Of a DNA stretch of 27,151 nucleotides, positions 11,871 through 20,921 are shown in pieces. The notes beneath the pieces were generated by a model that ran no database searches, was not told the origin of the DNA, and saw only the letters and a list, made by a program, of their open reading frames with translations. This DNA is from Avelusimicrobium sp963660385 (GTDB taxonomy: Bacteria; Elusimicrobiota; Elusimicrobia; Elusimicrobiales; Elusimicrobiaceae), in contig CAVKWQ010000016.1 in NCBI GenBank assembly GCA_963660385.1, positions 1 to 27,151 of the forward strand, given 5' to 3'. The translations under genes and the position numbers were made by a program. The first letter of the stretch is position 1. Every line of letters starts with the position of its first letter.

Positions 11871-14069
11871 TTAATCTCTTAAATCTCCTTGTCCGCGCCA
11901 CGGATACCAATAGGTGTCCTCGGGCAGTTGGGCTTGGGCGCGCTTGTCGCCCCCGCACAAAATGTTAATGCGGAACGCAAACGATAAGTTTTGGTTGCGG
12001 TCGCGCACGGTAAATTCCAGGCGCGCGTCGTGGAAATCGCGCGAAACGCGGATGAGTTTATTAAAGCCTATTAAACTCCCGCGGAACAGTACCGCGTCTA
12101 TCCCCAGGTCCGCAAACCATTTGCCGCTGGCGGGGCGGATGCCCCAAGTGGTTGTAACGGTGTAGCGGTCGGAATTGGTTTCGTATTTAGAGCCGGGGTC
12201 AATATAGTCGGCAAAGTTGTTGAGTCCCAAACCGATTAACTGGTTTTTATAAACAAAGTTGGACTGGGCGATAAAACTGACGTTCTTTTCTTCCAGGTCG
12301 TACTGGTCCTGCACAAAGAAACTTACCGCGCCGTCCGGCGAGTTGTAGCCCCACTCCAACAGGAACGGCTCCACACGGGATTTTAAGTGCTTCCAATTTT
12401 GCTCGTAGCCGAAGCCGTCCTTTAAACTGTATGTATAGTCCGAAAGGTCAAACCCCGTTTTAAAGCGGACATAGGTGTTAAAGGTCGGGCGGTAATAGTT
12501 GGTTAAATACAGGCGGTTCTTTTCAATGCCTTTATCGGGCGAAACCTGATCCGAGGTAATCGTGCCCGTGGAAAGGCGTTTGGTAAATTGATAGCCGAAA
12601 TCCGTAGAGCCCAAAAAGGTATGCGTCTGCATATTGAGTTCCGTGCCAATGCGGCCTACCCAAGCGTCTTTGCCGTCCTTATATTGGCTGTCGGCAAACG
12701 TAACCGTTTGGTCGTAAAACACCTGCGGTGTAAACGTCAGCCCGCGGGAAAGGCGCAGGGACTTTTCCGTCGTCCACTTGGCGTGGGCTTGGCGTTGGTA
12801 GGGGCCTTCCTCGTTGGGAATCCCGTTTTTGTATTGCAAAGTGGACGTGTTGTTAAAATCCATTTCCAAGCGGTGCGAGGCCTTTAACAAGGGGTCGTTA
12901 AACGGCAGCAGCGCGTATTTGATTTCCGGCAGAACACGCTTTTCCGCCATAAATTCCTTTTTGTTCCAGTCAAAAATATCCTTTTGCTGGTAACTTACGC
13001 GCAGCGTAGAGCGGCGGGTTTGGCGCGCCAAGGAGAAGTTGGTCTCTTGGTCCGGCATAAAAATATACGGGTTGCCGCGGAAGAAGGTGTCATAAAAATA
13101 CGGGTCGGACACCATACGGAACTGCGTTTGAAACTGGTACAGCGCGCCGGTGGGGTTATTGAAATGGTCGGACGAGTCGTACATTTCCCACCAGTAGCCG
13201 CCTTGCACTCCCCAGCGTTTCGTGCTGGCAAGGTCTATTTCGTCGTTATCGGCTTTGTCATTAATGTAATACACTTCGCCGCTTCCGCGCAGAGTATCGG
13301 ATTGTACGGCGGTCAGTTCGCCGCCAAAGCCAAACGAGGATTTGGTATAGTAGTCTAAATTCAGTTTAGGGCGCAGTTGCAAAAAGGGCTGGAAGACGGT
13401 GGACGTCATAATACCAAAGCCCGTTTTGTTACTTTGGGTAAATTCTACATAAGTGGTCCACGGTTTTTGGGAATCCAGCGAGCGCCAAAATACGGGCAGA
13501 TAAAATACCGGGAAGCCGTCCAAGCGCAGTACGGCGTTGGCGCCGAACACGCGCTTTTGCGGCGAAACGGTCAACTTGCCGACGGAAAGCGTATAGTGCG
13601 GGTTGGCTTTATCACAGCAGGTTACGGTGGCCCCGCGCAGGGTTTGCTTGCCGTTTTGCGAGGATATTTCCTTGGCGGATAAAATACGCAGGGGGGGATA
13701 TTCGGTGGAAATATTTTCCGCGGTAAAATCTTTCGTGGTGTAATTGACGGAAATATTATTTCCTTCCAATACGCCGCCTAATCCGTCTTCCACCTTCATC
13801 GGGCCGACGGACGTAATTTGCGTGTTGGCTTGGTCCAGCGAAATGTTTTCGCCCGTTACGGTGCGTTTTTTGCCGTCTTGGGTCTTTTGGATGACGGTTA
13901 CGTTGCCCGAAAGGTTTACTTTTTTGCTGTCGGGTTCCACGGTGGCTTTGTCAGCCGTGAAATAGACGAAAGCATCGCTGTCGGGCGCGGGCAAAACATT
14001 GTCCGAGCCCCACCCGGGCACGGCGAAACACAAACAAGCCAGCAAGAACAAAGGAGAAAAGCGTTTCAT
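11871..14069 (-). CDS. lptD: LPS-assembly outer-membrane protein LptD
   Basis: LptD is the outer-membrane barrel that inserts lipopolysaccharide into the outer leaflet, so its presence implies LPS or a similar glycolipid. The 732-residue product has a signal peptide (about 1-21), an N-terminal OstA/LptA-like jellyroll (about 33-190, with VNLSGNVTV and LRGATVTCCD), and a C-terminal LptD beta-barrel rich in alternating aromatic strands. The GFPVFYLPVFW motif at the jellyroll-barrel junction is typical of LptD. The CC pair at about 151-152 may take part in the disulphides that link the domains in E. coli, although only one further Cys lies near the C-terminus. The ATG overlaps the ROK gene stop by 4 bp. 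Confidence 0.93.
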   Translation of the reverse strand: MKRFSPLFLLACLCFAVPGWGSDNVLPAPDSDAFVYFTADKATVEPDSKKVNLSGNVTVIQKTQDGKKRTVTGENISLDQANTQITSVGPMKVEDGLGGVLEGNNISVNYTTKDFTAENISTEYPPLRILSAKEISSQNGKQTLRGATVTCCDKANPHYTLSVGKLTVSPQKRVFGANAVLRLDGFPVFYLPVFWRSLDSQKPWTTYVEFTQSNKTGFGIMTSTVFQPFLQLRPKLNLDYYTKSSFGFGGELTAVQSDTLRGSGEVYYINDKADNDEIDLASTKRWGVQGGYWWEMYDSSDHFNNPTGALYQFQTQFRMVSDPYFYDTFFRGNPYIFMPDQETNFSLARQTRRSTLRVSYQQKDIFDWNKKEFMAEKRVLPEIKYALLPFNDPLLKASHRLEMDFNNTSTLQYKNGIPNEEGPYQRQAHAKWTTEKSLRLSRGLTFTPQVFYDQTVTFADSQYKDGKDAWVGRIGTELNMQTHTFLGSTDFGYQFTKRLSTGTITSDQVSPDKGIEKNRLYLTNYYRPTFNTYVRFKTGFDLSDYTYSLKDGFGYEQNWKHLKSRVEPFLLEWGYNSPDGAVSFFVQDQYDLEEKNVSFIAQSNFVYKNQLIGLGLNNFADYIDPGSKYETNSDRYTVTTTWGIRPASGKWFADLGIDAVLFRGSLIGFNKLIRVSRDFHDARLEFTVRDRNQNLSFAFRINILCGGDKRAQAQLPEDTYWYPWRGQGDLRD

Positions 14070-15037
14070 TGTAAATTTTCTTTTTGGGCGCGGTAAATGG
14101 CGTACATTGCCGCCCCTACTCCGCCGATGTTGGGGTTTTGCGAAACAAGCAGTTTTAAGCGTTTAAACGGCGTTTTGAACGGCTGTGCGTCCAATACGCG
14201 TTTGACGGCGGGCATAAAATATTTAGCCGCGCCGGACACGCCGCCCGTCAGCACAATGGTATCTGCGTCTAACACGAGCATAAAGTTGGAAAGGCCAACA
14301 CCTAAGTAATACCCGGTATCTTCCCACACCTTTAAAGCGGCCTTGCAGCCTTTTTCGGCGGCGCGGGAGACGATTTCTATTTTAAAATCCGCCTCTTCTT
14401 TAACCATTTGGGCCAAAATGGAATCGGGATAGTCCACGATAGCGTCATACACCCGGCGTTTAATGCCAATCGTGCCGACAAACGCTTCCAAACACCCGCG
14501 CGCTCCGCACCCGCATAAGGGGCCGGTGGTTAAATCGGCAATTTTTGTGTGCCCGATTTCGCCCGCGGTACCGTTGGAGCCTTGGTAAAGTTCTTTATTG
14601 ATAATCATCCCGCCGCCTACACCCGTGCCCAGCGTAACTACGAGGACGTTGGTGCCTTGGCGTTTTAAATCGGCTTCATATACGCCCCAAGCGGCCAAGG
14701 TGGCGTCGTTAGCGATGACCGGGTGGATACCCGTATGTTTAAACAGTTGTTCCGCCATTGGCCAGTCGGTAACGTCTTTAAATTTTAAGTTGGGGTTATA
14801 GCGTAGAACGCCGTTTTTATTGTCCACATCACCCGGCGCGCCCACGGCCACGGCTACGCGCTGGTCGGCAAATTCCTTTTGGATAGCGTTAATAAAATCG
14901 CCAATTTGCGCAATAAAGCCTTTGGAACCCTTGGAATAATCCGTTTCAATTTTTTCTTTGCGGAAGATTTCCCCGTGTTCGTTCATTACAAATAATTTAA
15001 CAAAGGTTCCGCCGATATCTACGCCTACGCCAATCAT
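14066..15037 (-). CDS. ROK-family sugar kinase (glucokinase-like)
   Basis: This 323-residue ROK protein has the ATP phosphate-binding motif DIGGTFVKLFV (7-17), the catalytic Asn-Asp pair NDATLAAWGVY (110-111), a GTGVGGGMI second phosphate loop, and the ROK zinc signature with His163 and Cys175, Cys177, Cys182 in CGCGARGCLEA. It lacks an N-terminal helix-turn-helix, so it is a kinase and not a ROK repressor. Glucose is the most likely substrate, but N-acetyl-hexosamine kinases share these motifs. It overlaps both xer (upstream) and lptD (downstream) by 4 bp, implying translational coupling. Confidence 0.9.
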   Translation of the reverse strand: MIGVGVDIGGTFVKLFVMNEHGEIFRKEKIETDYSKGSKGFIAQIGDFINAIQKEFADQRVAVAVGAPGDVDNKNGVLRYNPNLKFKDVTDWPMAEQLFKHTGIHPVIANDATLAAWGVYEADLKRQGTNVLVVTLGTGVGGGMIINKELYQGSNGTAGEIGHTKIADLTTGPLCGCGARGCLEAFVGTIGIKRRVYDAIVDYPDSILAQMVKEEADFKIEIVSRAAEKGCKAALKVWEDTGYYLGVGLSNFMLVLDADTIVLTGGVSGAAKYFMPAVKRVLDAQPFKTPFKRLKLLVSQNPNIGGVGAAMYAIYRAQKENLQ

Positions 15038-15921
15038 AAATTCTCCTTACTTTCCGGGTGAGCGTGGTTATACACGCTTTTTAATTTTTCAAGCGATACG
15101 TGGGTGTAAACCTGCGTAGCCGCCAGACTTTTGTGTCCTAACATCTCTTGTAAACTTCTTAAATCACAGCCGTTATTTAGCAAATGGGTGGCAAACGAGT
15201 GCCTTAAACTGTGCGGGGTAACCTTGCGCGCCAAGTGCGAACGGATAGCCGTATTTTTAAAAATGTATGCTAATCCGTCCCCCGTCAGCGGTTTGCCGTT
15301 TTTGTTTAAAAAGAGCGCATCATCCGGCTGCGGGTTCTTGCGCTGGGCCAAATAGATTTTTAAGGCGTTTAACGCTTCATCCGTTACAGGCACCAAACGC
15401 TCCTTGGACCCTTTACCAAACACTTTTACTAGCCCATTAAAAAAGTCCACATCCTTTATGCGCAGGCCCGTTACCTCGCTGCGGCGCAGACCGCTGGAAT
15501 ACATCAGTTCAAAAAGGGCCTTGTCCCGCGCGGCAAAGTGTTTGCTGTGGGCGGCGGTGTCTAACAGACGGTCCGTCTCCGCCACGGATAAAAATTTGGG
15601 CAAAATCTTTTGCCGTTTAGGGGCGGGCAGCAGTTTGAACGGGTTGCGCTCCAACTTGTCCTCCGCCAGCAAAAATGCCGCAAAACTGCGCAAGGAAGCA
15701 ATCTTGCGCAAAATGGTATTGCGCGCGGGATCCTCGTGCGTTTGCAAAGCGGCTAAAAAAGAACGGATGTTGGCGGAAGTAAAATATTTTAAATCGTTTT
15801 GCTTCCGCGCCTTAAAAAAGGCCAAAAACTCCTGCAAGTCCGCGTGGTATGCACGGATAGTGTGGAACGAAAAATTTTTGTTTTCCAAGCGTTTTAAAAA
15901 CGCGTTAATCCACTCTTCCAT
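15034..15921 (-). CDS. xerC: Tyrosine recombinase XerC/XerD-type
   Basis: This 295-residue recombinase would resolve chromosome dimers at dif. It has an N-terminal SAM-like core-binding domain (about 1-90) and a C-terminal catalytic domain with all active-site residues: Arg146 (YSSGLRRSEV), Lys170 (GKGSKER), His237 and Arg240 (HSLRH), His263 (LGHKS) and nucleophile Tyr272 (VYTH). Length and lack of extensions match the housekeeping Xer proteins and not phage integrases. The topA-xer neighbourhood also matches common chromosomal arrangements of xerC. Whether it acts alone or with a partner cannot be told from this window. No dif site is recognised here. Confidence 0.88.
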   Translation of the reverse strand: MEEWINAFLKRLENKNFSFHTIRAYHADLQEFLAFFKARKQNDLKYFTSANIRSFLAALQTHEDPARNTILRKIASLRSFAAFLLAEDKLERNPFKLLPAPKRQKILPKFLSVAETDRLLDTAAHSKHFAARDKALFELMYSSGLRRSEVTGLRIKDVDFFNGLVKVFGKGSKERLVPVTDEALNALKIYLAQRKNPQPDDALFLNKNGKPLTGDGLAYIFKNTAIRSHLARKVTPHSLRHSFATHLLNNGCDLRSLQEMLGHKSLAATQVYTHVSLEKLKSVYNHAHPESKENL

Positions 15922-15935
15922 ATTTTGCTTGCCCG

Positions 15936-18221
15936 TTATTTGGTTTGGGCCGTTTTAGCCGCGTGGGCGGCCTTAATCTGCGCGATTTCCTCGGGCGTTA
16001 CCGTTACAATCGTTTTACATTTTGGGTAACCGGAGCAGCCCAAAAACTCTCCGCGTTTAGAGGTGCGCAACACCATCGGCTTGCCGCATTTTTCGCACAG
16101 GCGGTCCGTAACAATCGGGCCCGTGGAAGCCACCTTGTGCCCTTCTGCGTCCAAGGAATAGGTGTTTTTGCACTTGGGGTAAGCCGAGCAGGCCAAAAAT
16201 TTGCCTCTTCTGCCGGTGCGGATTACCATTGGCGAACCGCATTTGTCGCAGACTTCGTCGGTTTTTTCGGGCTGAACCTTTTCGCCGGAACTCGTCAAAT
16301 TGATTTTTCCCTTGCACTCCGGGTCGCTGCAAACGAGATACTCGCCGAAGCGGCTTCTCTTTTTGAGCATCATTTTGCCGCAAACCGGGCATTTTTCGTC
16401 CGTTTCCTTGGCGGCGGGGCGTTGCATTCCCTTGTCGGCCTCGGCCAGTTCCTGTTTGAAATTGCCGTAAAAGTCCGAGAGTAAATTGACCCACTTTTGG
16501 CTGCCTTCGGCCACTTTATCTAATTGTTCCTCTACGCCTGCGGTATAGGAAAGGTCCATAATTTCCTTAAAGAAATCCTTTAAACTGTCCGTAACCGTAA
16601 TGCCCAAGTCCGTGGCCACCAATTTGCTGGTTTTGGGTTGGCGCGCAATGTATTTGCGGTCCAAAATCGTTTTAATGGTTGGCGCGTAAGTGGACGGGCG
16701 GCCGATGCCGTGCTTTTCAAGCGTTTTAATCAAACTGGCTTCGTTGTAGCACGGGGGCGGGGTGGTTTTGTGGTCCTTGGTTTTGATGTCTAACAGTTTC
16801 AGTTCGTCGCCCTCCGCAAGCACCGGCAGTAAAGCGCTGGCGTTTGTGTCGTCGTTGGATGCGTCGTCATCCTGGTCTTTATAAATGGATAAGTAGCCCG
16901 GAAATTTAACCGTGCGGCCGGTGGCGCGGAGCATACATTGTTTTTCCTCGCCCGAAGCAATATCAATAGAAACCGTATTGAAAACAGCGTCGGCCATTTG
17001 GCTGGCCACAAAGCGAAGCCAAATCAGTTCATACAGTTTGTACTGGTCGGAGGTTAAATAGGGCTTCATCGCTTGCGGCGTGCGGCGCACGTCGGTGGGG
17101 TGGATAGCCTCGTGGGCTTCCTGCGCGCCCATTACTTTGCTTTTGTAAACGGGCTGTTTGGCGGGCACAAAGGCCGGGCCGTATTTCTCGCCGATGAACT
17201 TTTTGGTTTGTTCCTGCAACAGTTTGGATACGTTGAAGGAGTCCGTTCTCATATAGGTAATAAGACCGATGGTCTGGCCGGAAATTTCAATACCTTCGTA
17301 AAGGTGCTGGGCCGTCATCATCGTTTTTTGGGAAGGGAAGCCCAATTTGTTGTACGCATCCTGCTGCATAGAACTGGTAATAAAGGGCGGTTTCGGCTTT
17401 TGCTTTACTTCCTTCTTTTCCACCTTGGCTACCACGTTGGGGCCCTTTCTTAACAGGTCCGAAAGCGGAGCCAGTTTTTCCGGCTTGTCAAAAACGGTGG
17501 TTTTAACTTTATAATCTTCGGCAAACAGTTTATAAGTGGTGGTTTGCTCCACATTTTTGCCCTGCCATTTGGTTACGCGCGCCCAAAAGGACGGTGCGGC
17601 ATTGGGCTTTTCAAACTGGGCGCCAATCGTCCAGTATTCCTGTTCTTTAAATTCGGCGATTTCCTTGGCCCGTTCGGCTAGTAACCGTACGGCTACGGAC
17701 TGCACGCGCCCCGCGGATAAGCCGGAGGTAATCTTCTTCCACAAGAGGGGGGATAATTTGTACCCTACAATGCGGTCCAAAATACGGCGCGCCTGCTGGG
17801 CGTTGACGAGGTTATCGTCAATTTTGCGGGCGTGCGCAAAGGATTCCTTAATGGCCGAGGGCGTAATTTCGTGAAAGAAGATACGCTGATAGCGGTCTTT
17901 GGGGAGTTTTAACAGTTCTACCAAGTGCCACGCGATGGCTTCGCCCTCGCGGTCAGGGTCGGTAGCAAGGTAAATTTCACTAGCGTTTTTAGCCGCGGCA
18001 GTCAGTTCGGCAATCAGCCGTTTGGCGCGCTCCACCGGTACATAAGTGGGGTTAAAACCGTGTTCAATATCTACACCGATATCTTTGGAGGGCAAATCGC
18101 GCACGTGCCCAAAGGAACTGCGCACAATAAAATCGTTTCCTAAAATTTTGCTGATGGTTTTCTGTTTTGTGGGAGACTCCACAATAACCAATTTTTTACC
18201 TTTTACATTGGTGCTTGCCAT
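15936..18221 (-). CDS. topA: DNA topoisomerase I
   Basis: This type IA enzyme relaxes negative supercoils. The 761-residue protein has the Toprim domain with VIVESPTK (Glu15) and ATDPDREGEAIAWH (Asp88, Asp90, Glu92), the SGLSAGRVQSVAVRLL segment, the nucleophile Tyr323 in GLITYMRTDS, and HGIGRPSTYAPTI near residue 505. The C-terminus carries three complete Cys4 zinc ribbons (starting CPVCG, CDKCG and CEKCG), followed by a short Ala/Lys tail. Length is in the usual range. It follows dprA by 21 bp, and dprA-topA-xer is a widespread gene order. Confidence 0.97.
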   Translation of the reverse strand: MASTNVKGKKLVIVESPTKQKTISKILGNDFIVRSSFGHVRDLPSKDIGVDIEHGFNPTYVPVERAKRLIAELTAAAKNASEIYLATDPDREGEAIAWHLVELLKLPKDRYQRIFFHEITPSAIKESFAHARKIDDNLVNAQQARRILDRIVGYKLSPLLWKKITSGLSAGRVQSVAVRLLAERAKEIAEFKEQEYWTIGAQFEKPNAAPSFWARVTKWQGKNVEQTTTYKLFAEDYKVKTTVFDKPEKLAPLSDLLRKGPNVVAKVEKKEVKQKPKPPFITSSMQQDAYNKLGFPSQKTMMTAQHLYEGIEISGQTIGLITYMRTDSFNVSKLLQEQTKKFIGEKYGPAFVPAKQPVYKSKVMGAQEAHEAIHPTDVRRTPQAMKPYLTSDQYKLYELIWLRFVASQMADAVFNTVSIDIASGEEKQCMLRATGRTVKFPGYLSIYKDQDDDASNDDTNASALLPVLAEGDELKLLDIKTKDHKTTPPPCYNEASLIKTLEKHGIGRPSTYAPTIKTILDRKYIARQPKTSKLVATDLGITVTDSLKDFFKEIMDLSYTAGVEEQLDKVAEGSQKWVNLLSDFYGNFKQELAEADKGMQRPAAKETDEKCPVCGKMMLKKRSRFGEYLVCSDPECKGKINLTSSGEKVQPEKTDEVCDKCGSPMVIRTGRRGKFLACSAYPKCKNTYSLDAEGHKVASTGPIVTDRLCEKCGKPMVLRTSKRGEFLGCSGYPKCKTIVTVTPEEIAQIKAAHAAKTAQTK

Positions 18222-18242
18222 AATTCACTTCCTTATAAAGTG

Positions 18243-19379
18243 TTAAAATTTGCTCTTGCTGTACAGGCCGTTTTCGCAGGCCAAAAATCCTTTTACTTCC
18301 AAATCAAATAAAAGTGAGGCCGCTTCGGGCACGTCGGCGTTAATTGCCTCGGCTATCTGGTCCAAACTGGCCTGTCCGCCGCCTACGGCGGCCATTACTT
18401 CGCGCTGCCGGGGCGTCAATTCTTCCTCCGGCTTTTGGGGCGTGTCGTCCTTCTTTTCAAAGAAGCGGCTGTCCAACCCAAAGCGCAGTTGCTGTGGTAT
18501 ATAGTCTAGTATATCTACAACAGAGGTTACAACCCCCGCCCCGTCTTTTATCAGGTTATTTGGGCCGCCGGACTGCGGGCTGTCTATGGGGCCGGGGACG
18601 GCTAAAACATCCTTGCCCATTTCCAGGGCGAGTTTGGCGGTAATCAGCGCGCCGGACTTTATTTCGCCCTCTACCACCACAACGGGCTGGGATAGAGCGG
18701 CAATAATGCGGTTCCGGCGCGGAAAATGGAAGGCGTTTGGCGGCCGGTTAAACGGCAGTTCGCTGATGACAGCCCCGCCGTGCTCCAAAATGGCCTTTTC
18801 CAAGGCGCGGTTTTCGGGCGGATAACAACGCCCTACCCCGGTGCCTATAACGGCTACCGTCGGTTTTTTTAGGCGGACGGCGGCGGCGTGGCACTCGCTG
18901 TCCACCCCACGGGCCAGCCCGCTGACAACGGTTACCCCGCAGGCGGTCAAATCGCCCGCCAATTTAGCGGCGGCGCGGCGGCCGTAAGGGGTAATTTTGC
19001 GCGTGCCCACCATTCCCACGCAGGCTTGCGTGGCTGGGGGAAGTTTACCCAGTACATAGATAACGACCGGGGCTTCCTTGATATTTTTTAAAGATTGCGG
19101 GTATTCCTCGTCTTCCGGCAGATAAATGTGCCCGCCCAAGGCGGCGGTTTTATCCCACTCTTCTTGCGGGTCCAGCGCAAAGGCGGCCTGCAACAGGTGG
19201 TTGGCGGTAGAGAGGTTTAAATTGGCTTCTTTGGATAAGGTCTGTGCATCTTGGCGCAGAATTTCCTCGGCGGACCCGAAGATTTCAATCAGCCGTTCCA
19301 GCCAGTCGGCCCGGAAGAACAAAAAAGCGTTTAAGCGGATTCTTGCCAGCCGTTCGGCGGCGGAAACGGACGGATTCAT
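18243..19379 (-). CDS. dprA: DNA-processing protein DprA
   Basis: DprA binds incoming single-stranded DNA during natural transformation and loads RecA. The 378 residues comprise an N-terminal helical SAM-like domain (about 8-75), an extended Rossmann fold (about 95-295) with MVGTRKITPYGRRAA, SGLARGVD and GTGVGRCYPPEN, the basic FPRRNRIIAALS motif (219-230), and SGALITAKLALE. A short winged-helix-like C-terminal domain follows (about 320-378, LTPRQREVM...). All conserved blocks are intact. It lies 1 bp after comM and 21 bp before topA. With comM next to it and a type IV pilin in the same window, natural competence is plausible. Confidence 0.96.
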   Translation of the reverse strand: MNPSVSAAERLARIRLNAFLFFRADWLERLIEIFGSAEEILRQDAQTLSKEANLNLSTANHLLQAAFALDPQEEWDKTAALGGHIYLPEDEEYPQSLKNIKEAPVVIYVLGKLPPATQACVGMVGTRKITPYGRRAAAKLAGDLTACGVTVVSGLARGVDSECHAAAVRLKKPTVAVIGTGVGRCYPPENRALEKAILEHGGAVISELPFNRPPNAFHFPRRNRIIAALSQPVVVVEGEIKSGALITAKLALEMGKDVLAVPGPIDSPQSGGPNNLIKDGAGVVTSVVDILDYIPQQLRFGLDSRFFEKKDDTPQKPEEELTPRQREVMAAVGGGQASLDQIAEAINADVPEAASLLFDLEVKGFLACENGLYSKSKF

Positions 19380-19380
19380 A

Positions 19381-20919
19381 TTAAATGTCGGCTACTCCTT
19401 TGCGGTCCAGCGGACGGTATTGCATTACTTCCACCAAATGTTTGACTTCAATATTGTCCTTTCCGTCTAAATCGGCAATAGTGCGCGCGGTTTTTAAAAT
19501 TTTATCCAAACTGCGGGCGCTTAACCCAAACTTGCGCATAGCGGTTTCCAAGATAGCATCCGCCCCGGCGGGAAGTGGGCAAAAGTCCTTAATCTCTTTG
19601 GGCGTCATAAACGCGTTGGCCGTGGTGGCGGAGTTAGCAAAGCGTTTGCGCTGGATTTCGCGCGCCTTTAACACGCGCTCGCGGATTTGGGCCGAGGTTT
19701 CGCCCTCGCTCTTTTTATTCCAGTCGGAATATTTAACGGGATTTAAATTTACGGTTAAATCAATACGGTCCAGCAGCGGGCCCGAAATACGCGACTTATA
19801 GCGGTTTACCTGCATAGGCGAACAGGTGCAGGGCTTTATCGGGTCGCCCAAGTGCCCACAGGGGCAGGGGTTCATTGCCGCAATTAACGTAAAGCGGGCC
19901 GGGTAGGAAACGGTTTCTTTGGCGCGGGAAATGGTTACGCGGCCATTTTCCAGGGGTTCGCGCAGAACCTCTAAGGATGAACGGGAAAATTCCGCAAATT
20001 CGTCCAAAAACAGCACGCCGTTGTGCGCCAAGGACACTTCGCCCGGGCGTGGCGTGGAGCCCCCGCCGATAAGGGCCACATCCGAAATGGTGTGGTGCGG
20101 GTCCCGGAACGGGCGGCGGGTCAACAGGCGGCTCTTGCCCATTAAGTTGCAAATAGAGTAAATTTTGGTAATTTCTAACGATTCTTCCTGCGTGAGCGGC
20201 GGCAAAATGCCCGGGAAGCGTTTGGCCAGCATACTTTTGCCCGTACCCGGCAGACCAATCATCAGTACGTTATGCCCGCCCGCGGCGGCAATTTCCAAGG
20301 CGCGCTTGGCGAGGGCTTGGCCCTTTACTTCGCTAAAATCCAATTCTTGTACGGGGGCTTCTTCCTCTTGGGGCACATAGGCCAGTTTTACGTCCTGTAA
20401 GGTCAGTTTCCCTTCCAAGTATTCGGCCAAGTCTTTTAGCGTATGCGGCGTGATAAACGGCGCGCCGGACACTTGCCCTTCCAATACATTTTGCGGGGGA
20501 ATAACAGCGGTTTTGCCCAGTTTCTTGCAGGAAATGAGCATCGGCAGTACGCCCGCGCACGGGCGGAGAGAACCGTCCAAGGCCAGTTCGCCCAGAACGA
20601 GTAAATCTTTTATTTTGGCGGCGGCTTCGGGCGAAAGTTGCTCGCTGGCGGCCAATATGCCCAAGGCGATGGGTAAATCAAACTGCGTGCCGCTTTTGCG
20701 CAGTTCTGCGGGGCTTAAATTAACGGTAATGCGCTTGGTGGGGAAATCAAACCCGCTGTTGCGCACGGCGGCTACCACGCGCTCCTTGCTTTCGCGCACC
20801 TCGGCATCGGGCAGACCGACTACGGCCAAGGTAGGCATACCGGGCGCGATATCCACTTCCACGGATACCGCAAAGCCTTCTATCCCCTTAATGGCTCCGG
20901 TGCATACATTGGCCAGCAT
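19381..20919 (-). CDS. comM: YifB/ComM-family Mg-chelatase-like AAA+ ATPase
   Basis: In Vibrio and Haemophilus, ComM is a hexameric helicase promoting branch migration during integration of transforming DNA. This 512-residue protein has an N-terminal Lon-protease-like ChlI domain (about 20-140, with VVGLPDAEVRESKERV), a AAA+ core with Walker A GLPGTGKS (222-229), the RPFRDPHHTISDVALIGGG segment, Walker B GVLFLDEF (301-308), and the family Cys motif at Cys352, Cys354, Cys364 and Cys366. A C-terminal Mg-chelatase lid domain follows, ending near YRPLDRK. It sits 2 bp from the lipoprotein gene upstream and 1 bp from dprA downstream, so it belongs functionally and transcriptionally with dprA. Confidence 0.95.
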   Translation of the reverse strand: MLANVCTGAIKGIEGFAVSVEVDIAPGMPTLAVVGLPDAEVRESKERVVAAVRNSGFDFPTKRITVNLSPAELRKSGTQFDLPIALGILAASEQLSPEAAAKIKDLLVLGELALDGSLRPCAGVLPMLISCKKLGKTAVIPPQNVLEGQVSGAPFITPHTLKDLAEYLEGKLTLQDVKLAYVPQEEEAPVQELDFSEVKGQALAKRALEIAAAGGHNVLMIGLPGTGKSMLAKRFPGILPPLTQEESLEITKIYSICNLMGKSRLLTRRPFRDPHHTISDVALIGGGSTPRPGEVSLAHNGVLFLDEFAEFSRSSLEVLREPLENGRVTISRAKETVSYPARFTLIAAMNPCPCGHLGDPIKPCTCSPMQVNRYKSRISGPLLDRIDLTVNLNPVKYSDWNKKSEGETSAQIRERVLKAREIQRKRFANSATTANAFMTPKEIKDFCPLPAGADAILETAMRKFGLSARSLDKILKTARTIADLDGKDNIEVKHLVEVMQYRPLDRKGVADI

Positions 20920-20921
20920 AA

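Noticed and set aside
15034..15921. Tyrosine recombinase as a mark of a prophage or integrative element
   Set aside because: It has the length and neighbourhood of a housekeeping Xer protein, is translationally coupled to neighbours, and no phage genes, tRNA target or direct repeats flank it.
15404..15958. A 184-codon open frame on the plus strand opposite xer
   Set aside because: It is basic and low-complexity with no recognisable motif, and it is fully covered by a recombinase with all catalytic residues.
15945..16484. A 179-codon plus-strand frame opposite the topA zinc ribbons
   Set aside because: It is the complement of a conserved coding region and shows no protein-like motif of its own.
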